Positions 1 through 9,119 are shown, counted from the stretch's first letter. The stretch is 64,000 nt of DNA from CALBPI01 sp039821645 (GCA_039821645.1 JBCBNU010000010.1:1-64000), one strand, 5' to 3'. A program made the numbers and translations. Notes: generated by a model not told the origin, from the letters alone.

Positions 1-322
1 CCAGTGCGCGTGCAACACGAACGGGATAACTCATCACCAAAGCCGCGGCGATTGCCCACCAGACACCCGCCGTAATCAAAACCTGCAGGAAGAGATCCGG
101 CGTCGCAAACCACCAGTAGGCGAGCGCACATACGAAGATAAAGCCCGCATAGGCAATTCGAGCTAACCTAGTCTCGATTCTTGAGAGTGCACCCCACTCC
201 CAGGCGCTTGCCGTAACAACGACTAGGATCACGGGTGAGATAAAGCGGGCAGGCAACACGAACAACACGACGAGAATCGCCGTAACCGCCGTCAGCGCAG
301 ACACGAACCTTGCTAACAGCAT
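1..322 (-). CDS. cdsA: Phosphatidate cytidylyltransferase, N-terminal part (runs off window)
   Basis: Only the first 107 codons are in the window; the gene continues past base 1. The visible protein starts MLLARFVSALTAVTAI and is almost wholly hydrophobic, with several membrane segments and the motif ASAWEWGAL typical of the CdsA N-terminus. CdsA makes CDP-diacylglycerol from phosphatidic acid and CTP in the inner membrane and feeds phospholipid synthesis. The ATG lies one base after the uppS stop codon (TGA-C-ATG), so the two are co-transcribed. The frr-uppS-cdsA order is the usual one in Gammaproteobacteria, which supports the call although the catalytic C-terminal half is not visible. Confidence 0.85.
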   Translation of the reverse strand, partial: MLLARFVSALTAVTAILVVLFVLPARFISPVILVVVTASAWEWGALSRIETRLARIAYAGFIFVCALAYWWFATPDLFLQVLITAGVWWAIAAALVMSYPVRVARAL

Positions 323-323
323 G

Positions 324-1079
324 TCAGCCTGCTTCTTCCTGAGCGACCTCGGACACGTTGCCGAAACGGCGGGTGCGGTGGCCATACCAGCCGATCGCTT
401 CATCGAGGCAGTCCGCGTCAAAATCGGGCCACAGAACGTCACTGAAATAGAGTTCTGAATACGCCATGTGCCAAAGCAAGAAATTACTGACGCGCTTTTC
501 TCCGCCAGTGCGAATAACCAGATCGGGGTCTGGTCCATCCGCAAGCGACATAGCCGCGCTGAGTTTTTGCTCATCTATAGCGTCGGGCTCGAGCGTCCCC
601 TCGGCCACCTTAGCGGCGAGGTCACGTGCCGCCTCCACGATCTCCCAACGTCCTCCGTAACCCATCGCTACGTTCAGGCGAAGTCCATCGTTATCGCGCG
701 TAAGCTGTTCGGCGTCACTCATTGCGGTTTGAAGGCGCGGCGACAGACGCGAAAGATCGCCAACGAACCTCAGACTGACTGCGTTCTCATGCAACTCTGC
801 AACCTCACGTTGCAACGCATCGAGAAAGAGTTTCATCAGACCAGTGACTTCCGTTGCGGGTCGTTTCCAATTCTCACTCGAAAACGCGAACAGAGTGAGG
901 TGGCCGACACCGAGTTCACCCGCCCTGCGCACCGCGGCGCTGACTGCTTTGACGCCTGACTTGTGACCAAAGTGTCTGGGTAGACCGCGCTGTCGCGCCC
1001 ACCGACCATTACCATCCATGACAATGGCAACGTGATCCGGCAGAGATGCCGGTGCGTGGATGTCGTCGGTGGCCGTCAT
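324..1079 (-). CDS. uppS: Undecaprenyl diphosphate synthase
   Basis: A 251-residue cis-prenyltransferase that condenses isopentenyl diphosphate onto farnesyl diphosphate to make the C55 carrier lipid for peptidoglycan and O-antigen. The pyrophosphate-binding motif IVMDGNGRWARQRG with its Mg-binding Asp is near residue 20. The C-terminal signature RTGGEKRVSNFLLWHMAYSE is present, followed by LYFSDVLWPDF. Length matches the family. The ATG at 1079 gives a 9-base gap to the frr stop. It sits in the rpsB-tsf-pyrH-frr-uppS-cdsA run, all on the minus strand. Confidence 0.97.
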   Translation of the reverse strand: MTATDDIHAPASLPDHVAIVMDGNGRWARQRGLPRHFGHKSGVKAVSAAVRRAGELGVGHLTLFAFSSENWKRPATEVTGLMKLFLDALQREVAELHENAVSLRFVGDLSRLSPRLQTAMSDAEQLTRDNDGLRLNVAMGYGGRWEIVEAARDLAAKVAEGTLEPDAIDEQKLSAAMSLADGPDPDLVIRTGGEKRVSNFLLWHMAYSELYFSDVLWPDFDADCLDEAIGWYGHRTRRFGNVSEVAQEEAG

Positions 1080-1088
1080 CGGTACGCT

Positions 1089-1646
1089 CTAGAACTCCAT
1101 TAATTCGGATTCTTTCTCCGCCAGCACTGCATCAACAGCCGCAACGTGTTTATCGGTCATACCCTGAATCACATCGCCTGCGCGACGCTCATCGTCCTCA
1201 CCGATTTCCTTTTCCTTGAGCAGTTCCTTGATATCGCCCAGAGCATCTCGGCGGATATTGCGGATGGCAATGCGGCCATTCTCTGCCTCATTGCGAACCA
1301 CTCGGATCATGTCTTTGCGACGTTCCTCGGTAAGAGGTGGCAGTGGCACACGGATGACGGTTCCGGCGGTTGCGGGGTTCAGGCCCAGGTCGGAATTCAT
1401 GATCGCTTTCTCGACCGGACCCACCATATCCTTCTCCCACGGGGTGACGGTCAGCGTACGCGCATCCTCGACACCAAGATTCGAGACCTGAGAGAGCGGC
1501 ACCTCGGTGCCGTAGTACTCCACCGTGATGTGATCGAGTAGGCTGGTGTGCGCGCGGCCGGTGCGAATCTTCTGCATCTCGGTGCGCAGAGAGTCCACGC
1601 TCTTGCCCATGCGCTCGTCGGCGTCTTGTTGAATTTCATCAATCAT
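1089..1646 (-). CDS. frr: Ribosome recycling factor
   Basis: A 185-residue protein of standard length that, with EF-G, splits the post-termination ribosome. The whole sequence follows the family: KIRTGRAHTSLLDHITVEYYG in the first third, the VTPWEKDMVGPVEKAI segment, then IRVPLPPLTEERRKDM and a helical C-terminus ending KESELMEF. It lies 10 bases after pyrH and 9 bases before uppS on the same strand, so it is part of the translation/envelope operon. Confidence 0.98.
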   Translation of the reverse strand: MIDEIQQDADERMGKSVDSLRTEMQKIRTGRAHTSLLDHITVEYYGTEVPLSQVSNLGVEDARTLTVTPWEKDMVGPVEKAIMNSDLGLNPATAGTVIRVPLPPLTEERRKDMIRVVRNEAENGRIAIRNIRRDALGDIKELLKEKEIGEDDERRAGDVIQGMTDKHVAAVDAVLAEKESELMEF

Positions 1647-1656
1647 GTTTTATCTC

Positions 1657-2382
1657 TCACGCTGTCACCAACGTGCCTAATGCTTCGCCATTGACGACGC
1701 GCACCAGGGCACCCGGTTCGGTCATATCGAAAACCCGTAACGGCACTTCGTTATCTCGACACATCACAATTGCCGTCGCGTCCATGACGTTCAGCTTCTC
1801 AGCGAGCACACGATCAAAACTGACCTCTGGCAATTGCTCTGCGTCAGGATTGGTCATCGGATCGCTGTCGAATACACCGTTTACTTTAGTCGCCTTGAGC
1901 ATCAGGTCAGCACCGATCTCGATCGCACGCAGACTGGCTGCTGTGTCGGTGGTAAAAAAAGGATTACCCGTACCTGCGGCGAGAATCACCACACGCCCTT
2001 TTTCCAGGTGCCGGATCGCACGTCGCCGAATATAATCCTCGCAGACATCGTTGATGGACAGTGCTGACATCACACGCGCGTACACCTCGGCGCGCTCAAG
2101 CGCATCCTGGATTGCGAGTGCGTTCATCACGGTGGCGAGCATGCCCATGTGATCACCGGTCACTCGATCCATACCTGCACGAGCAAGACCCGCGCCACGG
2201 AAAATGTTGCCGCCGCCAATGACGATAGCAACCTCCACGCCGGAGTTCACAATTTCGGCGACTTCACTCGCGATTCGTCCGATCACGGCGGGATCGATCC
2301 CATATCTAAGTTCGCCCATCAGCGCTTCGCCGCTGAGCTTCAACAGGATCCTTCGGGCTGTCGGTGTTTCGGTTGCAGCCAC
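1657..2382 (-). CDS. pyrH: Uridylate kinase
   Basis: A 241-residue UMP kinase of the amino acid kinase fold, hexameric and cytosolic in characterised bacteria, making UDP from UMP and ATP. Visible motifs are LLKLSGEALMG at the N-terminus, the glycine loop VIGGGNIFRGAGL, and GTGNPFFTTDTAASLRA, which contacts UMP. It is separated from tsf by 53 bases holding a hairpin, and from frr by 10 bases. Confidence 0.98.
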   Translation of the reverse strand: MAATETPTARRILLKLSGEALMGELRYGIDPAVIGRIASEVAEIVNSGVEVAIVIGGGNIFRGAGLARAGMDRVTGDHMGMLATVMNALAIQDALERAEVYARVMSALSINDVCEDYIRRRAIRHLEKGRVVILAAGTGNPFFTTDTAASLRAIEIGADLMLKATKVNGVFDSDPMTNPDAEQLPEVSFDRVLAEKLNVMDATAIVMCRDNEVPLRVFDMTEPGALVRVVNGEALGTLVTA

Positions 2383-2399
2383 TATGTCATCTCCCCATC

Positions 2400-2439
2400 G
2401 TAAGCCGAGCCCAGTGTAATGCAGTCCGAATCGGCTTAC
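2400..2439 (-). terminator. Inverted repeat across the tsf stop codon
   Basis: GTAAGCCGA at 2400-2408 is the exact reverse complement of TCGGCTTAC at 2431-2439. This gives a 9-bp stem with a 22-base loop in the tsf-pyrH transcript. The tsf stop codon (2436-2438) is inside the stem. No U-tract follows, so this is more likely a partial attenuator or processing structure than a strong terminator. Confidence 0.4.
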
Positions 2440-3344
2440 TCGTCGTCGTCTGACTCGTCGTCGTCTGACTCTGAGGCAGCCTTGACCTGAGCCATGACCT
2501 CTTCCGCGAAGTTGTCTTCTTTTTTCTCGATGCCTTCGCCGACCTCGAAGCGCAAGAATGCGCTAACGCTGGCACCACCCTGCTTGAGCAGCTTGCCGAC
2601 TGTGACGTCCGGGTCTTTCACAAAGGGCTGGCCCACCAGAGTGATTTCGGCGAGATACTTGCGCATCCGACCGTCAACCATTTTCTGGATGATCTCGTCT
2701 GGCTTGCCGCTGTCTTTCGCCTGGTTGACAAGAATCTCTCGCTCAGCCGCCAAGGTCTCCTCAGGAACGTCGTTCTCGTCCACGCACACGGGCGAACTCG
2801 CCGCTACATGCATCGCGATATCGCGTCCGAGGTCCTCATCACCACCAGTAACCGCGACCAACGCACCAATGCGGTCATTGTGCGTGTAGCTACCAATCAC
2901 GCCACCGGCAGACTCCACAAAAGCGAAGCGACGCACACCGATGTTCTCACCGATTTTCGCAACCAGTGCCGTACGGGCTTCCTCAACCGTAGCGCCATCG
3001 ATGGTAAGGGCCATCAACGCATCAAGGTCAGTAGGTCGCTCAGTCGCAACCAGATTTCCGACTGCCGTCGCAAATTGCACGAAGTTGTCATCCGCGGCGA
3101 CAAAGTCCGTCTCGCAGTTCACTTCGACCAAAGCCGAGGCGCCGTCACCATGAGCCACGACGATGCGACCCTCAGCAGCGACACGACCTGCTTTCTTGTC
3201 GGCTTTCGCCTGACCTTTTTCACGAAGCAGCTTTGCTGCCGCGTCCATGTCGCCGTCAGCTTCGACCAGCGCCTTCTTGCATTCCATCATGCCGACGCCG
3301 GTACGCTCGCGCAGCGTCTTAACCATACTCGCGGTAATAGCCAT
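2436..3344 (-). CDS. tsf: Elongation factor Ts
   Basis: A 302-residue guanine nucleotide exchange factor for EF-Tu. The N-terminal UBA-like region carries the signature RTGVGMMECKKALVEADGDM, and the core carries the second signature VNCETDFVA. The protein ends in an acidic tail, SESDDDESDDDE, coded by a 15-bp tandem duplication; this tail is not part of the classical E. coli protein. It lies 12 bases downstream of rpsB, as in most bacteria. Confidence 0.98.
   Translation of the reverse strand: MAITASMVKTLRERTGVGMMECKKALVEADGDMDAAAKLLREKGQAKADKKAGRVAAEGRIVVAHGDGASALVEVNCETDFVAADDNFVQFATAVGNLVATERPTDLDALMALTIDGATVEEARTALVAKIGENIGVRRFAFVESAGGVIGSYTHNDRIGALVAVTGGDEDLGRDIAMHVAASSPVCVDENDVPEETLAAEREILVNQAKDSGKPDEIIQKMVDGRMRKYLAEITLVGQPFVKDPDVTVGKLLKQGGASVSAFLRFEVGEGIEKKEDNFAEEVMAQVKAASESDDDESDDDE
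2440..2469 (-). repeat. 15-bp tandem duplication coding the acidic EF-Ts tail
   Basis: Plus-strand TCGTCGTCGTCTGAC occurs twice head to tail (2440-2454 and 2455-2469). On the coding strand it encodes two Asp/Glu/Ser repeats at the very end of EF-Ts. The copies are identical, which points to a recent slippage or duplication event. Confidence 0.85.
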
Positions 3345-3356
3345 CGTAATCCTCGT

Positions 3357-4214
3357 TTACTCTTTGCCGGATTCAGCGGCCGGTTTCTCCTCTTGAGCTT
3401 CCGGCGCTGGCGTTTCGGGTGCGGCTTCTTTGGCAGCCGCAGGCTTGCGACGCGCACCAGCTTTCGGCTTGCGCACGTTGCCTTGCTCATCAAGCTCGAC
3501 AAAGTCATCGTCGCCAATTATGGTCTCTGGCGCTGTGGCCTTACCTTCGAGGATCGCGTCCGCGACAGCAGTCGAGTAAAGGCTGATCGCGCGCATCGCG
3601 TCATCGTTGCCCGGGATCACATAGTCGATACCATCCGGCTCGCAGTTGGTATCGACAACAGCAACGACCGGAATGCCGAGTTTGCGAGCTTCATCGATAG
3701 CGATTTTCTCATGGCCGACATCGACCACGAAAAGCGCATCCGGTAGACCGCCCATATCTTTGATCCCGCCAAGGCTCCGCTCGAGCTTCTCCTGCTCCCG
3801 CCGCAAGTTCAGGATTTCCTTCTTGGTGAGAGAGTCAATGATGCCGCCCTCTTCCATGCTCTCAAGATCCTTCAGGCGCTTGATCGACTGCTTGATGGTC
3901 TTGTAGTTGGTGAGCATGCCGCCGAGCCAGCGGTAGTTCACAAACGGCATGCCGGCACGAGCCGCTTCCTTACCAATCGTTTGGCGAGCGCTGCGCTTGG
4001 TGCCAACGAACATGACGTTGCCGCCGTCTGCCGCAAGGCCCTTCACGTAGGTGAGTGCCTCACGGAACAACGGGAGTGTGCGCTCCAGGTTTACGATATG
4101 GATTTTATTTCGGTCGCCAAAGATGAAAGGCGCCATTTTGGGGTTCCAGTACCGGGTCTGGTGTCCAAAATGCACACCTGCCTCCAGCATCTGGCGCATG
4201 GTTACGTCAGCCAT
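3357..4214 (-). CDS. rpsB: 30S ribosomal protein S2
   Basis: A 285-residue S2 starting MADVTMRQMLEAGVHFGHQ. The ATG at 4214 is preceded by AGGAGA at good spacing; a longer upstream reading frame is spurious. The core is canonical (HFGHQTRYWNPKM, then NLERTL, and VDTNCEPDGIDYVIPGNDDA). About 45 residues are added at the C-terminus, rich in Ala, Pro, Glu and Lys (GARRKPAAAKEAAPETPAP and onward); the E. coli protein is about 241 residues. First gene of the rpsB-tsf-pyrH-frr-uppS-cdsA run. Confidence 0.98.
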   Translation of the reverse strand: MADVTMRQMLEAGVHFGHQTRYWNPKMAPFIFGDRNKIHIVNLERTLPLFREALTYVKGLAADGGNVMFVGTKRSARQTIGKEAARAGMPFVNYRWLGGMLTNYKTIKQSIKRLKDLESMEEGGIIDSLTKKEILNLRREQEKLERSLGGIKDMGGLPDALFVVDVGHEKIAIDEARKLGIPVVAVVDTNCEPDGIDYVIPGNDDAMRAISLYSTAVADAILEGKATAPETIIGDDDFVELDEQGNVRKPKAGARRKPAAAKEAAPETPAPEAQEEKPAAESGKE

Positions 4215-4344
4215 GAGATCTCCTGGGTTGAGCCTCCGAACACCCCCTGACACAACCCCTTTTTCGGCGGGGCACCCAGTACCAGGTGACGGTGAACGTG
4301 TGGTTTTAAAAAATTTAGAGTCACTACAGGCATTTGCCCGCAGC
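4215..4344 (-). promoter_or_regulatory. rpsB mRNA leader, possible S2 autoregulatory element
   Basis: About 130 bases separate the predicted rpsB start site from the ATG. The leader can pair GGGTTG (plus 4225-4230) with CAACCC (4253-4258) immediately upstream of the Shine-Dalgarno, and it contains further short GC-rich complementarities. Gammaproteobacterial rpsB leaders are known targets of S2 feedback. Assignment here rests on position and fold potential, not on a recognised consensus. Confidence 0.4.
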
Positions 4345-4350
4345 GCGCGC

Positions 4351-4359
4351 TTTATAGCA
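4351..4359 (-). promoter_or_regulatory. rpsB extended -10 promoter with GC-rich discriminator
   Basis: On the minus strand the sequence reads TGCTATAAA: a TATAAA -10 box (plus 4351-4356) preceded by the TG of an extended -10 element. It is followed at once by GCGCGCGCTGCG. A GC-rich discriminator is the hallmark of stringently controlled ribosomal protein promoters. No convincing -35 box is seen. Confidence 0.55.
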
Positions 4360-4472
4360 CACCACCGAATTGACCGCCAGTAGAAGGGTTGGCCGCTGGT
4401 TGACAGGGGCTGTATCCTTCGACGGTGCGGGCCTGGCATCCCAGTCAGGCGTAGTAGGAACAACGGAACACC

Positions 4473-5270
4473 ATGCCAGTTACGATCAAAACCCCGGAAG
4501 AACAGGATGCGATGCGAACAGCGGGTCGACTCGCTGCGGATGTGCTCGACATGATCACTGATTATGTCAAACCGGGTGTCACCACCAACGAGTTGAACGA
4601 ACGCTGCCATCAATACATCACCGAGGAGCAAGGCGCCATCCCTGCCCCTCTGAACTACACCGGCGGCGGCCCGGTCCCTTTCCCGAAATCGATTTGCACC
4701 TCTTTAAATCACGTCATTTGCCATGGAATCCCATCCGACCGTGTGCTGAGACAGGGCGACGCCCTGAATATCGACATCACAGTGATCAAGGACGGCTGGC
4801 ACGGCGATACCAGCAGAATGTTCATGGTGGGCAAGCCCAACATTCAGGCGCAACGCCTGGCCACGATCTGTCACGAGGCGATGATGCTAGGTATCCAACA
4901 AGTCGCCCCGGGTAGAACGCTGGGCGATATCGGCCACGCCGTCCAACGCCACGCGGAGCGACATCGCTTCTCTGTAGTCCGGGAATATTGCGGCCACGGC
5001 ATAGGCCGGGGATTCCATGAGGACCCCCAGGTTGTTCACTACGGCCAGCCGGGTACGGGGATGCCGCTCGAGGCCGGGATGACATTTACCGTTGAACCGA
5101 TGCTCAATGCCGGCAAACGCCACACGCGACTTCTACCTGACGGGTGGACGGTCGTCACCCGAGATCATTCGCAATCCGCGCAATGGGAACACACGGTATT
5201 GGTCACCCCTACCGGATTCGAAATCTTAACGCTCGGTGCCGCACAACGTGACCGAGCAAGCGCAGCCTGA
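4473..5270 (+). CDS. map: Methionine aminopeptidase, type I
   Basis: A 265-residue cytosolic enzyme that removes the initiator methionine. All metal ligands and the catalytic His are visible: His84 in VICHGIPSD, Asp101, Asp112, His175 in GHGIGRGFHEDP, Glu208 in FTVEPML and Glu239 in QWEHTV. It is divergent from rpsB, a very common arrangement, with 258 bases between them. glnD begins inside its 3' end. Confidence 0.98.
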   Translation: MPVTIKTPEEQDAMRTAGRLAADVLDMITDYVKPGVTTNELNERCHQYITEEQGAIPAPLNYTGGGPVPFPKSICTSLNHVICHGIPSDRVLRQGDALNIDITVIKDGWHGDTSRMFMVGKPNIQAQRLATICHEAMMLGIQQVAPGRTLGDIGHAVQRHAERHRFSVVREYCGHGIGRGFHEDPQVVHYGQPGTGMPLEAGMTFTVEPMLNAGKRHTRLLPDGWTVVTRDHSQSAQWEHTVLVTPTGFEILTLGAAQRDRASAA

Positions 5271-7947
5271 TCCAACGGCGCGCCCTGGCGCCACCCCCGC
5301 CGGCACTGGGCGCTATACAGCTCAGCCCGCAGGCCCGGATGCCACTGTAGGGCGGTTCGTCAGCCAACTCGACGCAGTAGCTGCTGATCCCATTGCCCTT
5401 CGGGACATGCTCAGCAGCGCACGGGGGGCATTGGCGGACCGCTTTCGCAATGGCGATGCGGTCGAGGTATTGGTCGCGGCCAATGCGGGCATCGTCGACG
5501 CAGCGCTAACCCATCTGTGGGCCCACTTTGACGTTTCGGAAGATGATTTCGCGCTTGTCGCTGTCGGCGGTTACGGCCGCGCCGAACTGCATCCCGAGTC
5601 GGATATCGACATCCTGATATTGATCAGGGAAAGAGAAGTCGACACCGATTCGGTTGAACACTTTGTCGCGGCGCTTTGGGACACGGGGCTCGAAATCGGT
5701 CATAGCGTTCGTACGGTGGCCGATTGCAAACAACAATCGGCGGACGACGTGACTGTTGCGACAACACTCATGGAATCACGTCGACTGGTCGGCAATGCGA
5801 GGCTCCACGAGGAGATGGTCCGAGTGACCGGACCGAACGAGGTCTGGGACCCTGCTGCTTTTTTTGTTGCTAAACGCGGTGAACAACAAGCCCGACACCA
5901 CCGCTACGACGGTACCGGTTACAACCTCGAACCCAATGTGAAGGGCAGTCCCGGCGGCCTGCGTGACATCCAGATGGTGAGCTGGATCGCAAAGCGCCAC
6001 ATCGGAGCGGAGGACTTCGAGGCCCTCGCTGGATTTGGCTTCCTGACAGCGGGTCAAGCATCACGCCTTGTCGACGCGCGGCAGTTCCTCTGGACGATTC
6101 GTTACGGACTGCACATCCTGACGGGGCGACGAGAAGATCGGCTCCTGTTCGATCACCAGAAAGCGCTGGCTGTGTTGCTCGGTTACGAGGACTCCCGCTT
6201 CACGCTGGGCGTCGAGCAAATGATGCAACGCTACTACCGGATGGTGATGCAGGTTTCACGAGCCAACGAAATTCTATTGCAGCTGTTTGAGGAGGACATA
6301 CTCGGATCGGTCGACGAGCCTCCCGAAGCGATCAACGAATCGTTTGTCAGTCGCAGCGGCTACTTGCAGGCGATCGACGATGACGTGTTCCTGAGAGACC
6401 CCTCAGCGCTTCTGAGTATTTTTCGTATTCTGCAACAAAACCCTGAACTCAAGGGAGTGAGCGCGCGCACCATCGGACTGATTCGCAAGCATCGTTATCT
6501 GATTGACGAGCAGTTCAGGCAACACCCCCGAAATCACCGCCTCTTTCTGGATTTGCTGCGCTCACCGACCGGTGTCACGAAAGCCCTGCGCCGAATGAAT
6601 CGATACGAAATTCTAGGTAACTACATCCCCGCTTTCGGTCGCATTGTCGGCAGGATGCAGTACGACCTGTTTCATGCCTACACCGTCGATGAACACACGT
6701 TATTCCTCGTGTCTCACTTGCGCAAATTCGCGCTCGGCGTGAGCGAAGATGATCATTGCAATCAGGTCATGTCGCGGCTGCCTGACCAATCACTCTCATT
6801 GCTCTCAGGATTGTTTCACGACATCGCTAAAGGGCGTGGTGGTGACCACTCCGAGCTCGGCGCCACGGATGCGCTCCTATTCTGCCGTGAGCACGGCCTG
6901 GGCGACGATGACGCAGACCTCGTCAGCTGGCTGGTTGCTAACCATCTCATCCTCTCAATGACGGCGCAGAAGAAAGATCTCAGCGACCCCGAGGTGATTG
7001 CGAAGTTTGCCGAGCGCATGCAAACACGCGTGCGCCTCGACTATCTCTATGTGCTGACTGCCGCAGATGTTCGTGCGACCAATCCAAAGCTCTGGAACTC
7101 CTGGAAAGCGAAGCTGTTTCGGGACCTTTACGAAGCGACAGCGCAGGCCTTGGATCGCGGCCTTGAGAATCCAGCGAACACCACGCAGCTTGTCAGCCTT
7201 ACGCTGGACGATGCACGCAACAAACTCGAGGGCGTTGTCGCACCAGAAGCGATCGATTCTTTTTTCGCGGTGGTCGATAAAGACTACTTCCTTCGCTATT
7301 CCGCCGAGGAGATCGCGTGGCATACCAGCGCGCTGAGCGCGAATGGCACGAGCTCGCCCATGATGTCGATGGTTGCCAACCAACGCGAAAATACCTTGGC
7401 GATCATGCTCTACACGCCACAGATCCAACACACTTTTGCTGGTGTCACCGCGAGACTCGATGAACTTGGTCTATCCGTGTTGGACGCCCGAATCGAACAA
7501 CTACAAAATGGCTTCAGCCTCGACACCTACATCGTGACGAATTCGATGGGCAACGAGCTTGATGCCACCCTGATTAGTGATATCGAACGCAGGCTCACGC
7601 CGATCGTAAACAGCGAAGAAGAGGACATACTGCGGGTGCAGCGAGCGCTTCCCAGAGTTCAACGCATGTTCGAGACGCCAACAACGATTAGTTTTCGCGA
7701 AGATGAAACGAAGAAACGCACGGCCATGGAGTTGGTGTGCGCCGATCATCCGGGACTCCTGCACACCGTCGGCGAAACACTGATTGCCTGCGACGTCTAT
7801 ATCAGCGCCGCCAAGATTGTAACGATCGGCGAGAAGGCTGAAGACGTGTTCTACCTCACGAGCGCACAAGAATTGCCCCTGACTCGATCGGAACAGGAGA
7901 ATCTCAGGGAATCCCTGCTGGGCGCACTGGCCGGACGCCCATCATGA
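5236..7947 (+). CDS. glnD: [Protein-PII] uridylyltransferase / uridylyl-removing enzyme
   Basis: About 900 residues, like E. coli GlnD. It is the bifunctional nitrogen sensor that uridylylates PII under nitrogen limitation and deuridylylates it when glutamine is high. Domains in order: nucleotidyltransferase with GGYGRAELHPESDIDILI near residue 110; HD phosphohydrolase with LFHDIAKGRGGDHSELG near 525; two C-terminal ACT domains, the last starting about ELVCADHPGLLHTVGE near 830. The start is GTG, at 5236 or at 5248, overlapping map by 23-35 bases; no clear ribosome binding site distinguishes them. Translational coupling with map is likely. Confidence 0.96.
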   Translation: MPHNVTEQAQPDPTARPGATPAGTGRYTAQPAGPDATVGRFVSQLDAVAADPIALRDMLSSARGALADRFRNGDAVEVLVAANAGIVDAALTHLWAHFDVSEDDFALVAVGGYGRAELHPESDIDILILIREREVDTDSVEHFVAALWDTGLEIGHSVRTVADCKQQSADDVTVATTLMESRRLVGNARLHEEMVRVTGPNEVWDPAAFFVAKRGEQQARHHRYDGTGYNLEPNVKGSPGGLRDIQMVSWIAKRHIGAEDFEALAGFGFLTAGQASRLVDARQFLWTIRYGLHILTGRREDRLLFDHQKALAVLLGYEDSRFTLGVEQMMQRYYRMVMQVSRANEILLQLFEEDILGSVDEPPEAINESFVSRSGYLQAIDDDVFLRDPSALLSIFRILQQNPELKGVSARTIGLIRKHRYLIDEQFRQHPRNHRLFLDLLRSPTGVTKALRRMNRYEILGNYIPAFGRIVGRMQYDLFHAYTVDEHTLFLVSHLRKFALGVSEDDHCNQVMSRLPDQSLSLLSGLFHDIAKGRGGDHSELGATDALLFCREHGLGDDDADLVSWLVANHLILSMTAQKKDLSDPEVIAKFAERMQTRVRLDYLYVLTAADVRATNPKLWNSWKAKLFRDLYEATAQALDRGLENPANTTQLVSLTLDDARNKLEGVVAPEAIDSFFAVVDKDYFLRYSAEEIAWHTSALSANGTSSPMMSMVANQRENTLAIMLYTPQIQHTFAGVTARLDELGLSVLDARIEQLQNGFSLDTYIVTNSMGNELDATLISDIERRLTPIVNSEEEDILRVQRALPRVQRMFETPTTISFREDETKKRTAMELVCADHPGLLHTVGETLIACDVYISAAKIVTIGEKAEDVFYLTSAQELPLTRSEQENLRESLLGALAGRPS

Positions 7948-9119
7948 GCCCGAATCCTGGATTTGAACGCCTGCAGGCATACCCCTTTGAATTCCTGTCC
8001 GAACTACTTGCTGACGTCACGCCACCAACAGGGTTAAGCGCGATCCCATTGTCCGTCGGAGAGCCGAAACACACCCCGTTTGCGGCAGCACTCGAGGCTC
8101 ACAATACGATCTTTCATGCTGCCGCGGGCAAATACCCACCAATCCGGGGCACAGATGATTTGCGTACTGCGTGTGCAGGATGGCTCGAAAGGCGATTTCA
8201 GCTACACGTGGACCCGCAGCGCATGGTGCACCCGGTCAACGGAACTCGAGAAGGGCTATTTGCGATTGCACAGGCACTGATTGATCCCGCCGAAAGAGCG
8301 GTTGTTGCGATGCCAAATCCGTTCTATCAGATTTATGAAGGTGCGGCTTTGATGGCCGGCGCGACTCCGGTGTATCTCGCGACCGACCCGACGCAGCATC
8401 ACCTACCCGATCTGGATCGCTTGTCACCCGACCTTCTGCGCTCCTTGAGGCTGTTTTATTTGTGCTCGCCGGTGAATCCGGCCGGCACGGTCGCTCCGCT
8501 GACCTATCTACAAAGACTGGTGGAACTCGCGGTCGAATATGATTTCGTTGTCGTGGCAGACGAATGCTATATCGACATTTATCGCGACAAACCACCGGTC
8601 TCGCTACTGAACGCAGCCACGGACATGTTTCCTAATGTGCTCGCATTTCACAGCCTGTCGAAGCGCTCCAATCTGCCAGGGCTAAGGTCAGGGTTTGTTG
8701 CGGGCGACCCATCGCTAATCGATCTGTTCGCTCGCTACAGAACCTATCATGGTTGCGCAATGTCATTAGCCGTACAGGCAGCCAGCATCGCGGCGTGGTC
8801 CGATGATGCACACGTTCAGGACAATCGACTCGCCTACAACCAGAAGTTCGCTATGGCGGCAGACACTCTGAGCGGTAGCCTCGATGCACAAACACCGCCT
8901 GCGGCTTTCTACTTGTGGCCGGAAATCGAGGGTGACGATCGTGTGTTTTGCCGCGATCTGTATGCCCACACGTATGTCACGGCGGTGCCCGGCAGGTATT
9001 TCGCGCGCGAGGTTGACGGTGTCAATCCCGGCGCCGGTCGCATTCGACTTTCATTGGTCGCCGATATCGATAACACTCGCGAAGCGTTGGAGCGGCTCGC
9101 CGCGTTTTGTAAACGCTAA
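7944..9119 (+). CDS. dapC: Succinyldiaminopimelate transaminase (DapC type)
   Basis: A 391-residue fold-type I PLP aminotransferase. The motif FHSLSKRSNLPGLRSGF near residue 238 holds the PLP lysine (SLSK) and the downstream Arg, and CSPVNPAGTV and ADECYIDIY are the other cofactor contacts. It overlaps glnD by four bases (ATGA) and precedes dapD. It therefore most likely makes N-succinyl-LL-diaminopimelate in lysine and peptidoglycan synthesis, the step done by ArgD in E. coli. Family membership is firm; the substrate is inferred from context. Confidence 0.92.
   Translation: MSPNPGFERLQAYPFEFLSELLADVTPPTGLSAIPLSVGEPKHTPFAAALEAHNTIFHAAAGKYPPIRGTDDLRTACAGWLERRFQLHVDPQRMVHPVNGTREGLFAIAQALIDPAERAVVAMPNPFYQIYEGAALMAGATPVYLATDPTQHHLPDLDRLSPDLLRSLRLFYLCSPVNPAGTVAPLTYLQRLVELAVEYDFVVVADECYIDIYRDKPPVSLLNAATDMFPNVLAFHSLSKRSNLPGLRSGFVAGDPSLIDLFARYRTYHGCAMSLAVQAASIAAWSDDAHVQDNRLAYNQKFAMAADTLSGSLDAQTPPAAFYLWPEIEGDDRVFCRDLYAHTYVTAVPGRYFAREVDGVNPGAGRIRLSLVADIDNTREALERLAAFCKR

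Noticed and set aside
2808..3746. 312-codon plus-strand frame across tsf and rpsB
   Set aside because: It crosses two conserved translation genes on the other strand and has no recognisable domain.
4215..4631. 139-residue extension of rpsB
   Set aside because: It would cross the predicted promoter; S2 starts at the conserved MADVTMRQML with a good ribosome binding site.
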